Assembly: GCA_016110215.1 (NCBI GenBank)
Contig: JADWQD010000003.1
Coordinates: 310,001 to 374,000 of the forward strand
Direction of reading: 5' to 3'
Source: Capronia americana
Taxonomy: Eukaryota > Ascomycota > Eurotiomycetes > Chaetothyriales > Herpotrichiellaceae
Length of the DNA: 64,000 nucleotides
The translations under genes and the position numbers were made by a program. The stretch's first letter is position 1. Each line of letters opens with the position of its first letter. The notes beneath the pieces are model-generated. The model was not told the DNA's origin, made no database searches, and worked only from the letters and a program-made list of their open reading frames with translations. Positions 11,601 through 21,628 of the stretch are shown here, piece after piece.

Positions 11601-14351
11601 TTGATCGATGGCACCCTCGAGGCACCAACGGTTCGTCGGTAGTGCGCATGGAGATAATTGCTGACGAGTAATAAAGCATCCGAGATTCATTTTGTGACAG
11701 GTCGAATTCTGTTCCTTCCAACCCTTCTGTGAATGGTCGCGGAAGTGGAGTTGGCTGCAAGAACACTCAGGCTTGAGCAGGATCCCAGAGCTTGCAAGCG
11801 TGTGAATGGCATGTGCGAGTGCATTTAGGCGATGGAGGGTCTGGCGAACTCGGCGCTCTAGCACCCAGCAGCGGTCAAGGAGGCGATGCCGACCCTGGCG
11901 GTGTCTTCGTGCGTAACTGCCGGTGCGAGAGATCTCCACGCCCTGTCCCGAGTGCGGCCGGGGCGTGAAGCGACTGTAGTGGCAGCACAGAGCCGCTTCC
12001 AACCCGTGGTTGGACGTCGCACGTGCTCCACGCTCAGCCCTAGCACAACATACCACACAACGCAGGGCAACAGCCATAGCGACAGAGTGATTCATCGAGC
12101 ATCCTTTGACCAAGTTCTTCAAAGCAGACGGGATCGAATGCTGTGGTCGAGGTGCATGGTCCTGACACGTCCCTGGTCTCGCTGCGGAAGAACCGCACCG
12201 CCGGTCTGTGCCATGAAATGGTACAAATCGGCAAAGTGTGCTCAAAAAGAAGAGGATATCCCGGGAACACAGCAGAGCCATCCAGAGTCTCGACATTGTG
12301 CGTCCGGCCATGTCGAATAGCAGTCCTTAGGCGTCGACATGCTCGATCTGCGCAGCTGATGCGCTGGACCGCTCACCAGTCTCGGAGTGCTTACCGGAGG
12401 ATTTTTGCTCCCAAGGCGTTTTACGGTAGGTCGACAAAAGGCCTTGAGAGCTGGATGCCCATGACCATCTCTTCACTTTGGCTTCAAGGGCCCGTGCAGG
12501 TCATCGAGCGGAGACGTCACGGCGGCTCTTGTTCCCGTGGGTGCATCATCATGGCCGGCGTGTCGAAGTATCGAAGGAAATCCCTCAAGAATAACGAATG
12601 TATGCTCCAAGCAGTCGATGGAGGGCTGGCAACAAGGCAAGTGAGAATGAAGAAAGTGGAAAGCAGCAGGTGGTGAAGACGAAATAGAGTTGGACGGCGC
12701 GGTTATGGCTTTGCAGGGGACGGGAGTCACCGAGAACGGGGGGTGGCATGCTGCACTGGCAGCACATCCTTGTGCTCATGCCAGCAGTGGGACCAACAGA
12801 CAAGAGCTAAGGGCCACTGCACCAGAGATGCAGCCTGTGCCTGCGGATCGCCCAAGTGGGCATTGCCTGCGGCGGTTGCGAAGACCAGCCCTGCAACACC
12901 AATTCGTCAATTGTCCTCGAGCTTCCATGGCGACCGACGACGGTGTCTACCAGGGCCGTCTCGACCGAGCCTCCTACGAAGTCCCAAAAGCAATCCACTC
13001 GTACTCCCCCCCTCGCAAGCAGCTGCTTCACCGCACCGTCCTCGCTTACCGGGCAAATCAGAATCGAACATGTCATCTGAAGCAGAAGGGCCAGATATCC
13101 GTGTGGGTGGATGGCGCCCGAAGAGGAGGCACGGCAAGACGGAGGAAGGACAGAGTGTGCCTGCAACCGACCAACCTAATCCCCAGCGACCATACCCTCC
13201 ACGATGACACCAGTTACATTGCATGAGATTCCTGTCACCTGAAGGAGATTTTACTGGTCTCTCTCCTCTCGCACACGCTGCACCAACTCCCATTTGGTCT
13301 GGTCCGCCAAGGACCCTGCCGTTCACCACCAGGATTCGAACAACCTCCCTGCGTGCACATGACGCCCGGCCGGAATGACTGGCCGGAAGGTTAGGACAGC
13401 TGCGTTCGAGGCCCAAAGCGACCGGCGCAGGAGACCCTACACGCCAACACATTGCGTCTGCTTCAACCGTGCATACTCCATACGGTTTGCAAGAGAAAGG
13501 CAGCACAGCTTACATGCAATAAGGTCCGGCCTGTCTCACAAGCCTCTCACCTACCAGCCGGGGTCACAACCAACGACGCTCAGACACATCCCAGATTTCC
13601 ACGCTTCTGCTTCCCGGCCTACCGAGACGGACCAAATGCCACGAGACACAGATGATCGTTTGTGAGGTCAATCTCTAATACGGGCAAGGAATACGCAGCT
13701 CTGGCGACTCTGAGTGCTCTACAAGGCCCAATCGCCCTTCCTCCACAACCCACCCAATCCTTTCACACAACCGCCAGCATGGATGCGGTGCATTTTCCAG
13801 TCACAAGATCCCAGCTATGCCATAATCTTGATCATACTTGCCAATAGAGCGGCTCTATAGGGTCTTCAATGCATCCGCATTCAGACCGCGGCCCGTGATT
13901 TGAAGATTCATTTCGGGCCCTCAAGGTTCGCAATTGACCAATTGTTTGGCCCGGAAAAGACAATTGATACGTTTGGCCGAGCGCATTGAAATGGGCGAAA
14001 ATTGCAAGTATACATCGATCACCTAGCTGGCCCTTGAGCGGCTCATGCTTGTTTGCACTGCCAGATCTGCATGGTTGGGCAGCAGACCACTCTTGTGTCT
14101 ACAGTCAGACAATGGTGTTTCTGTTCGAGACCCAAGGGACGGGATGGGATGGTGAGGCGAGAGGTGCATGAGAGCACACCCAACAGTTGCCTCATCACGT
14201 TATGCGCACTCAGGCAGGGATAGTTGTCTCTACTCTGCCAACATTAGTCGAGGTTTCATCACCGCTCCTGCTCTACGATTTCTCGCTGGATCACCAGATT
14301 GTACGAGATTCCAAGTACGAGTAACCTTGCTTTTGATTCTGTTACTAGACA
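8615..14351. other. 5.7 kb gene-free region between Clr5-domain gene and ORC4
   Basis: No reading frame here has family character, codon-position bias or splice logic that I can defend. The longest frames (about 250 and 178 codons near 11.6-13.2 kb) are rich in Cys/Arg/His and overlap open frames on the other strand. Composition is not AT-rich, so this is not an obvious RIP-degraded transposon. It must contain the Clr5-gene promoter and the ORC4 3' UTR. A short three-copy repeat lies at 9804-9850. A non-coding transcript is possible but not shown. Confidence 0.45.
9804..9850. repeat. Imperfect CTGTGAGGTG repeat, three copies
   Basis: CTGTGAGGTG occurs three times within about 47 bp, separated by related GTGAAGTGA and GGTG filler. 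Seen directly. It could be a minisatellite remnant or a binding-site cluster. Confidence 0.6.
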
Positions 14352-16808
14352 CTATACTTCTCGACACCATTTGTGCAATGTCTCGCCCACACCAGCGGCA
14401 CCTAGCTTCTGCTTGACTGCCCAGGCGACTTCATCAAGCGTCACATCAACCCTGAACATTCTGGTTACGATACCATCCCCGCCGAGCCCTTCATCGCCCA
14501 GCCGGCCACCAACACTTGAAGTTGGAACGATGAACTCCCATTGTGCCAACTCCTCCCATGCGCTGCGTGCAGTGTCCTTGTTCCACGTCCTCAAACCTGC
14601 TCCCGTCAGGGAACCGCCTTTGGTGAACGACAACAGGGATGACCGTTGAAGTTTCGATCGAGTCAACAGCTCTGTGTACTGCTTGTGGACGAGCGTGAAG
14701 TTCATGACCATCACGTCGTAGATGGTTTCGAGCCGGGTGGCAGAGATGAGGAGGGACAGATGAAGTATAGGCAGGTGGGGGAGGAGAGCCAGCAGAGACG
14801 GTAACGCGGTGGTTGTGGCCATTATGCCTGGGAAAGGTGCCGTCGAGTAGTCCGCCATGTCGGCGGGCACAGAGAGCGTGGCGATGGGAATATACAATGC
14901 TGTCAGCACGTCTGGGATGGATTTCGTGCTGGAAAAGGTTCTCTTCAGCATCGATTGGACAGCCGGGGATGGGAGGAATTGAGTCTGCACAAGCAAGAGG
15001 TCAGTACGCAGCTCGTCAATCACTGATGGTCGCAACAGATTCACCTCGATAAATCCTTTCCACCTTGCCCGCCATTCCAGCTCGTCCTTTGCCACCCCAA
15101 GCGCCTCTGGGCCCTCTACGGGAAGACACAAGACTTGCTTGACAGTCTCCTCAAACCCCGCGAGACTCTTTGCTGCAGGAATGTGCAACCACCGATGGCT
15201 AAATCGGCTCTTCACACGTTTTTCCAGGCACTCAACTACATCCATACGCGTGGAGCAGCCGATCACCGCAATGGGCGCTTTTCTCGCCTGCGCGATGTCG
15301 AAGAGGTTGTACAACAATGTCTGTCGCGGGTGGGTGGTGAACAGGTCGAATTCGTCCATGATGAAAATGACGCTTTTCGAAGTCCATGCTGGTCTATCCT
15401 GAAATGAACCGTTGGCTCCATCGACTTCCGGAGCGTTGGGAACCCCCAGTTCCTCTGGATGACTTAGCAGGCTCAACAGACTTGCCATGGTGTCGGCATA
15501 GCTCGACACTTCGCCCGTCTCGTCCTCTGGAACGGCCATTTCCCTCCCCAGCTGGTGCCATATCTCCCTCAATGCAAGCTTGTCATCGGTTTGAAAGAAC
15601 CCGTTGAGTCTGACGACATGGAAGTACTCACTGTGCGACTTGCCCAAGTCGGCAAGGGCGCTTTCGACAAGGAAGGATTTGCCGCTGCCTCGGGAGCCGA
15701 GCAGCAGGAGAGAATTGGACTCCCCGGCCGTGACTGTTGCAGTGAGCAGGGAATGCAATGTAGCGTACTGATTCCGTAGCTGTACAGAGATAGCCGTTGC
15801 AGGATTTTTCGGGTTCTCGTCGTGGTTCATTAGCCGGGAAAGGACCTGGTGCTTTATGCTGGTAAGATGAGGGTTTTCGTCGTTTGTCGCAGACAGCGCC
15901 TTCTTCGATTCGGGTTGAAAGGTCGGGGGGACATCATCTATGTCGGAGTATCCGTCTGCGATAGAGTCATCATCTTCTTGCCCGATGGCGCCCTGCTGTC
16001 GAGGCTGATCTTGATACTCCGCTGCATCTTCAAAGACATCTTCTTGCCGATTCTCCGGACTTTCCGAGACCCTTCTTGTGCTACGGTTTCCATTCTTCTT
16101 TCTCGAACTGTCAATGTCCTTGAACCCAAAATGCTCTTCAATCTGCTTCTCGTCCTTGTCCTCGACGTCAACATCCTCATGAAACACCACGGACTTTCGT
16201 GGCCCGGTCCTCTGCCCACGTCCGTGTCGTGAAGGGGTTAATATGCCCTTGGGTTGGGGAGAAAGGAGATTGTTCGGTGCTCGGGTCTTTGATGGCGATA
16301 TCGAAATCTCTTCGGGTACTTTGTCGGCAGGAGAGCTGCCGCGGCGTGCAGGCCGCCTTGTCCGGCCACTCGATCTTCTGCCCAGGGGCTCAGCTTGTTC
16401 CTCCTCAGATTCTCTCAGCCTAGTGGTTTGATGTGCTGCGTCCTGACTCTTCCTCGGTCGCGCTGGTCGGCCCTCTGTCCGGGCGCTCGCCACTATATCC
16501 GAGAACTCATCTTCTGCTGTCTTCCTGCTGCCACTACTTCTCCGCGATGTGGGCGTTCTCGCTTGCTCCTCGCTTTCCACCACAGGAGCGTTTTCCGCGG
16601 CCGGTGGCTCCGTCTCCGACTCGTTACTGTCATAGACAACCTGCTCGGCAGGTTTTGCTTGTGCTGCACCCTTTATTACACTCGTTTGCGGCCTTTGCGA
16701 GGCTTCTAGTGCCTGTGAAGGGGACGAGGCTAATGTTCGTCGTCTCGTGGCATATGTCCCCGTTCGTTTGCGCTTCAGACCGCGAGAGGAAGGGTCCAAG
16801 TCATCCAT
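14352..16808 (-). CDS. ORC4: Origin recognition complex subunit 4 (AAA+ ATPase)
   Basis: Subunit of ORC, which marks replication origins and loads MCM helicase in the nucleus. Single exon, 818 residues from the first ATG at 16808; the frame upstream of it is open but lacks ATG. Residues 1 to about 330 are disordered and basic/acidic (KRKRTGTYATRRR near the start), as in other fungal Orc4 N-termini. The AAA+ core has Walker A LLLGSRGSGKS (about 370-380) and Walker B FIMDEFDLF (about 481-490), followed by a sensor-1-like AVIGCSTRMD and the arginine-containing EKRVKSRFSHRWLHIP segment. The C-terminal winged-helix region follows (MNFTLVHKQYTELLTRSK). It is divergent from the sugar transporter. 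Its promoter contains ACGCG boxes. Confidence 0.93.
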   Translation of the reverse strand: MDDLDPSSRGLKRKRTGTYATRRRTLASSPSQALEASQRPQTSVIKGAAQAKPAEQVVYDSNESETEPPAAENAPVVESEEQARTPTSRRSSGSRKTAEDEFSDIVASARTEGRPARPRKSQDAAHQTTRLRESEEEQAEPLGRRSSGRTRRPARRGSSPADKVPEEISISPSKTRAPNNLLSPQPKGILTPSRHGRGQRTGPRKSVVFHEDVDVEDKDEKQIEEHFGFKDIDSSRKKNGNRSTRRVSESPENRQEDVFEDAAEYQDQPRQQGAIGQEDDDSIADGYSDIDDVPPTFQPESKKALSATNDENPHLTSIKHQVLSRLMNHDENPKNPATAISVQLRNQYATLHSLLTATVTAGESNSLLLLGSRGSGKSFLVESALADLGKSHSEYFHVVRLNGFFQTDDKLALREIWHQLGREMAVPEDETGEVSSYADTMASLLSLLSHPEELGVPNAPEVDGANGSFQDRPAWTSKSVIFIMDEFDLFTTHPRQTLLYNLFDIAQARKAPIAVIGCSTRMDVVECLEKRVKSRFSHRWLHIPAAKSLAGFEETVKQVLCLPVEGPEALGVAKDELEWRARWKGFIEVNLLRPSVIDELRTDLLLVQTQFLPSPAVQSMLKRTFSSTKSIPDVLTALYIPIATLSVPADMADYSTAPFPGIMATTTALPSLLALLPHLPILHLSLLISATRLETIYDVMVMNFTLVHKQYTELLTRSKLQRSSLLSFTKGGSLTGAGLRTWNKDTARSAWEELAQWEFIVPTSSVGGRLGDEGLGGDGIVTRMFRVDVTLDEVAWAVKQKLGAAGVGETLHKWCREV

Positions 16809-18084
16809 GCGAGCCAAAAAACAACGGCTGGCGGGATGGTGCTGGAAGAAACACAAGGGAATAGGTGTTCTTCATAGCGACGGCGACAGTCGCCAATGGC
16901 TCGTCCTGCATGCGCTTTACGCGAATCGCGTCGGCAGAGTTTCCATACACGGAACGCGTCCTCGCGACGACCTCGATGGTGAAAGTTTCCGAACGCCTGG
17001 AATTGCTCGAACTGGTGGCTGACCGGCCCTTAAGCGACGAATGCTGCTCGCATATGTTCGTTCTTCAATTACGTACTCAAGAGACACATTTCTAGATGAC
17101 AGGCCTCTTCTGCGTATGACCTCCTGGCGCCATTTACCGTACAGGGTCGACCACGTCTGGCATGCGGAAATCTAAAGCCTGACCGTGTGACTAGCATTTT
17201 ACGCCTACACACAATGTGCTTTTCTCCAGGTACGTCGTCATGCGGTATACATCAACTTGCGTCTCAGGAATGGAGAGGCACACCAGGGGTGCGGCGGTGG
17301 GGATCGAGCAGATGAAATCTGGGGTAGCAATCACCCCAACCACGCCCCCAACGAATGACTTCATGCTTTGCTCGCATGCATAACATGTTTTTGCTACTCG
17401 ACATATGCAGAGCCATTTACTAAAACTATATTGTGGTGATGCCAGCGAAGGAAGACAAGCCAACTCATGCGATCTGCCACCGCTACAGCGGCGGGCCAAG
17501 CAGGTCCAGAATTCGAGCGAACGTAACATTATCGATGAGGAATTTGACCAAATTTCGCCGAAAAATGGGGACGCCACTTGATGGTCTCGACGATGACCCA
17601 ATCACGGCGCCTTCGCTACGAATGACCCCCCGGCTTTTGCTTTTGCGGGGAGGGCAACACTAGTTACGAGTCTTCCGTACCAGTGATGAACAGCCACCGA
17701 CGAGCAACAGCTGATCCCTTTCCATCTCCCACTATTTTCGGGCAACCCAATCATCACAGCGATCGTGTCCAACTCCGGTACGAGCTTTGCCTTGTCCGGG
17801 CTTTCTCTCGGCTACCAGCTGGAGCTCCAAGCGAGTAGGTCCGATTTCCATTTGATCTCCTCTGCCCTGACGCACCCCGGCCCAGGCGCGAGATCGAAAC
17901 CTACCTAGGTAGCTCTCTCCCATCCATCTCCACGGTAGCCATCCTTGCCTTCTCTTGTGACACCTTGCTCGAATGTCTGCGTTACACTCGTCAACAACCG
18001 CTCATATGAAATTCGACCACTTTCGACCTGCTAAGGCAATGCGCCAACCATGATGGTCCCAAGCAATCCCTCTCATGCACGGCA
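16809..18084. promoter_or_regulatory. Divergent intergenic region, ORC4 / sugar transporter
   Basis: About 1.28 kb with no defensible gene; a 136-codon minus-strand frame at 17191-17601 looks random. It holds the promoters of both flanking genes and the MCB-like boxes. Confidence 0.5.
16919..16959. promoter_or_regulatory. MCB-like ACGCGA / ACGCGT boxes upstream of ORC4
   Basis: ACGCGA (16919-16924) and the full MluI box ACGCGT (16954-16959) lie about 111 and 146 bp upstream of the ORC4 ATG. MCB elements are bound by MBF at G1/S in yeasts, which suits an ORC gene. The role here is inferred. Confidence 0.4.
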
Positions 18085-19998
18085 ATGAGCGATGCAAGCA
18101 GCGCCAACCGCGACCCTGGCGGTCCAGAAAGCAGCCGCTCCACAGCCTCAACTGACAAGCCTCACCCGTCCGAGTTTCTCGAGTTCGTCACCGTCGCCGA
18201 TGGCCCAACTCAGCATCGTCTGGAACCTCTGAGGACGCAGACTGCCAAAGACTCAAACGAGGATCGCGTCACTATCACTCGATCCAACGACGACCTCTTC
18301 CATGGCCTCTCGGCCGCGATACCGAGCCTCCGTCGTCTGTCGGTGGAGGCGCGAGCGGCCACCAAAGCCGAACATGCCATGACTTTCCTGACGGGATGTC
18401 GACTGTATCCCAAGGCGATCGCTTGGTCCCTCCTGTTGAGCATGACCATAGTAATGGAAGGCTATGACCTGACGCTGATCAATTCATTCTTTGCATTTCC
18501 GGTCTTCAGGCGTTCGTACGGCACGCCGCTCCACCCCGATGCGCCCCCGGGCCAGCAAGACTATCAGATCTCGCCGGCATGGCAGTCTGGTCTCACCAAC
18601 GCAGCCGTCGTTGGCGAGATCATTGGCCTGTTGTTCAATGGCTTTCTTACTGATAGATTCGGTTACCACAAGACCATGGTCGGCACGCTGGTCTGGATGG
18701 CCCTCTTTGTCTTCTTGGCGTTCTTCGCGGTCAACATCAGGATGCTCCTTGCGGCCCAAATCCTCTGCGGCCTGCCTTGGTAAGTACCCAGCCACAGTCG
18801 ATCTTTTGTGTCCCGAGAGCGGCGGACTAACCCACCGGTACGCGACAGGGGTATCTTTCAAACGCTGAGTACAACATACGCCGCCGAAGTCATGCCGGTG
18901 GCTCTTCGGGCGTATCTCACATCGAACGTGAACATGTGTTGGCTGGTGGGCCAGATCTGCGGCGTCAGCGCCATTCGAGGCCTCGTGCACAACAACTCCG
19001 AATGGTCGTATCGCATCCCCTTCGGCGTGCAATGGGCGTTTGCCGTCCCGATCCTGGTCGGCGTGTTCTTCGCACCAGAGAGTCCGTGGTGGCTGGTGCG
19101 GCACGAGAGGGTCAACGAGGCGAAGCGCTCGCTCCTGAGACTCACCACGCAAGACTCGGATCCCGATTTCAACGCGGACGAGACGGTGGCGATGATGCAA
19201 CACACCAACGAGGTCGAGAAGTTCCTCAACGGCGGCGGGGTCTCGTACTTTGACTGCTTCAAGGGGACAGACCTCCGGCGCACCGAGATCTGCTGCATGG
19301 TATGGTGCACGCAAGCGCTGTGCGGGTCCACGCTGACGGGCTACGCCGCGTACTTCTACGAGCAAGCCGGCTTCAACACGGCCGACAGCTTCAACCTCGC
19401 TATCGGCATGTACGGCGGCGCCATCTGCGCGGGCATCCTGTCCTGGTTCGGCATGCGCCACCTCGGCCGACGCACGCTGTACATAGCCGGCCTGGTCCTG
19501 TCGTTGGTCATCCTCGTGGTGACGGGCGTCGTCGGCATCTTCAGACAGACGCCCGGCGTCTCGTGGGCGCTGGGCTCGCTGATCATCGTGCTCACCTTTG
19601 TCTACGACTTCACCGTCGGGCCCGTGTGCTACGTCCTGGTCGCCGAGATCCCGTCGTCGCGGCTGCGCGTCAAGACCGTGGTCCTCGCCCGCGTGGCCTA
19701 CAACGTCATCAGCATCATCACCAACATCATCACGCCGCGCATGCTCAACCCCAGCGCCTGGGACTGGAAGGGGAAATCGTGCTTCTTCTTCGCCGGCACC
19801 ACCTTGTTGTGCCTCATCTGGTGTTGGTACCGGCTGCCAGAGCCCATGGGCCTGACGTACATGGAGTTGGACATCCTGTTCGAGAAGAAGGCCAAGGCAC
19901 GCAAGTTCCGCGAGTTCCAAGTCAACCTGGCGAGCACGGGCTATTTCAGCCTGAGTGCGCAGAACAGGACGGATAGTGTCTGGAGAGGCTACCAATGA
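18085..19998 (+). CDS. MFS sugar transporter, maltose/alpha-glucoside permease-like
   Basis: Plasma-membrane sugar:H+ symporter of the sugar porter family. Exons 18085-18779 and 18849-19998 (69 bp intron, GTAAGT...CGACAG) encode 614 residues. About 100 N-terminal hydrophilic residues precede twelve helices. Diagnostic pieces are GYDLTLINSFFAFPVFRRSYG in helix 1, GLLFNGFLTDRFGYHKT (motif A), PESPWWLVRHER after helix 6, and PEPMGLTYMELDILFEKK after helix 12, where family members have PETKGRT-like text. The S/T-poor, tryptophan-rich layout resembles the yeast MAL31/AGT1 group, so an alpha-glucoside substrate is likely but unproven. Third positions are strongly GC-rich, which keeps long antisense frames open. 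The 3' flank holds a hexanucleotide repeat. Confidence 0.9.
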
Positions 19999-21628
19999 GT
20001 CTTTCTGTCCGTATGTGTGCGTAATTAATTCCTTTGCAGGACCGTCTTTACTTAGTATCTCCATTCTTTTGCTCAAGCGTTCGCCCCCCCTCCTTTCCAC
20101 CGCGTCAGCACGTTTGGACGATACGCGAGTTCCGTACAAACTCATCCACGCGTACCGCCTAGGTCCTCTACCCGGTATACATATATACCCTGCCCTACCT
20201 ACTGTGGGCGTATGCTTATGCGTGTGCGTGTGCGTGTGCGTGTGCGTGTGCGTGTGCGTGTGCGTGTGCGTGTGCGTGTGCGTGTGCGTGTACGCGTGCT
20301 GACTCGAACCGGCTCGCGCACCCTGCACACGTCCCCTTCCCTCCCCTCTGAACACATGAAACAGAAACCATCGGCAACTCACTGAAAGATGTAGTCCATG
20401 TGTATCGAGACGAGTAGCCTAAGGTGTTGCGATCGGGGGAGTACTGGGGGTGGCACTATGTAGCTTGCGCGTACCACTGCTGTTGTGTATCCACCACACG
20501 CCACGGGGTGGGGTGAATCTTGAGAAGGATCTAGGATGAGTACCGAGTATCCACCACGACCATGCAATGCCCGTTTCATCGGGGCTAGCTCCGTGGCGGG
20601 AGGGGGAACATGGCGGTGGGGGTGAGGAACATATGGAGTGTCGTCGGAAACAGGACATCGCTCCGCCATGTATAGTATGCGAAATGGAATGTTGGCGAAG
20701 ATGAGCTGTGAGGTTTCTTGCTGCGCCATCACGGTCATGTCCTGCGCAGCAGATGGAGCGTGATCGTTGGTGATTGATTTCATTTGCTTTGCGGGTTTCC
20801 TCTCTATCTATGTTACGCGCAAGTAAAAGCAGAATTCTTTTTGAAGATTCAGTCATCGGCACTGTGCCGTTTCGTTTTGCCAGCCGCCTGCGGAGGAGGA
20901 GCAGGCACATGAGGATGGTCCGACTGCAAGCCATCCTCCAACAAGGGCATCGATATTGAACAGTCAGGACTGCGCCTCTGACGGGAAGATGCAAGTTCGG
21001 ATTTTGCCTGCCCATGCGGCCTCAACACCATCGCCCCAGGGGTTCAGCCTCCTTAGTTGAGAGAATTTGTTTGATCAACAACCGGTCCTCCCATGCCGAA
21101 TGCAAGCCTTCTCGGAAACGCCTTGAATAAAACACGAGAAGCCACCATTTGAAGCGGCATAGCAAGCTATGCCCATGCACACATAGCAGTCACCGACACC
21201 TCCCCAAGTTATTCTCGAACTTCCAATTTCCTTCCATAAACACTCATTACCGACCTTTTCGTGTCGTCGTTTCATGCTGCCATTCACAATGTTTCCCGTC
21301 ACCGCCAGTTGAAAAATGATCCAGTAGAAATATTCCGCCGCAGCGTTCTGGGTTTCGCCGACCGTCTATGATCTCCACCGAAAATGCAAATGAATCCACG
21401 CCGTGCCAATGCTGTTGTAACCTAGGCTGATGTTGACTGGCTGTCCTTGTTGCGTCCGGCGGACCAGCAGCAAGCAGTGACGAGCAGTCCATTTTGTCTA
21501 TGTGCAGTAACTTTTGAAAGGGGAATCGAATTTGAAATGGTAGAACTGGGTCTTCCGAGGCGGCAACAGGATTGCACATCAAAACCCGGAGACCCCAATG
21601 TCAGGATCGCCCCCAGGGAGCTGATGCT
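19999..21628. other. Convergent spacer, sugar transporter / C2H2 regulator
   Basis: About 1.6 kb between two 3' ends. Apart from the hexanucleotide tract I see no structured element, and no reading frame has protein character. Confidence 0.5.
20219..20290. repeat. (CGTGTG)n hexanucleotide tract, about 12 units
   Basis: An uninterrupted alternating purine-pyrimidine tract of about 70 bp, 220 bp downstream of the sugar-transporter stop, probably in or near its 3' UTR. Alternating CG/TG DNA is prone to the Z conformation under negative supercoiling and to length change by slippage. Confidence 0.95.

Noticed and set aside
11559..12311. 250-codon minus-strand frame in the 5.7 kb spacer
   Set aside because: Rich in Cys/Arg/His, no domain, and overlapped by several open frames on the other strand.
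12690..13226. 178-codon plus-strand frame in the same spacer
   Set aside because: No recognisable family or codon bias, and competing frames on both strands. It may be part of a non-coding transcript.
13325..13350. ATTCGAA T-arm-like text on the minus strand
   Set aside because: The flanking bases do not form a T stem, and no acceptor, D or anticodon arm fits. The TCGAACC at 20303 fails for the same reason. I found no convincing tRNA, but I could not run a covariance search.
18484..20382. 632-codon minus-strand open frame opposite the sugar transporter
   Set aside because: It is antisense to a well-recognised gene, crosses its intron, and translates the CGTGTG tract as a Thr-His run. GC-rich third positions of the real gene explain the missing stops.
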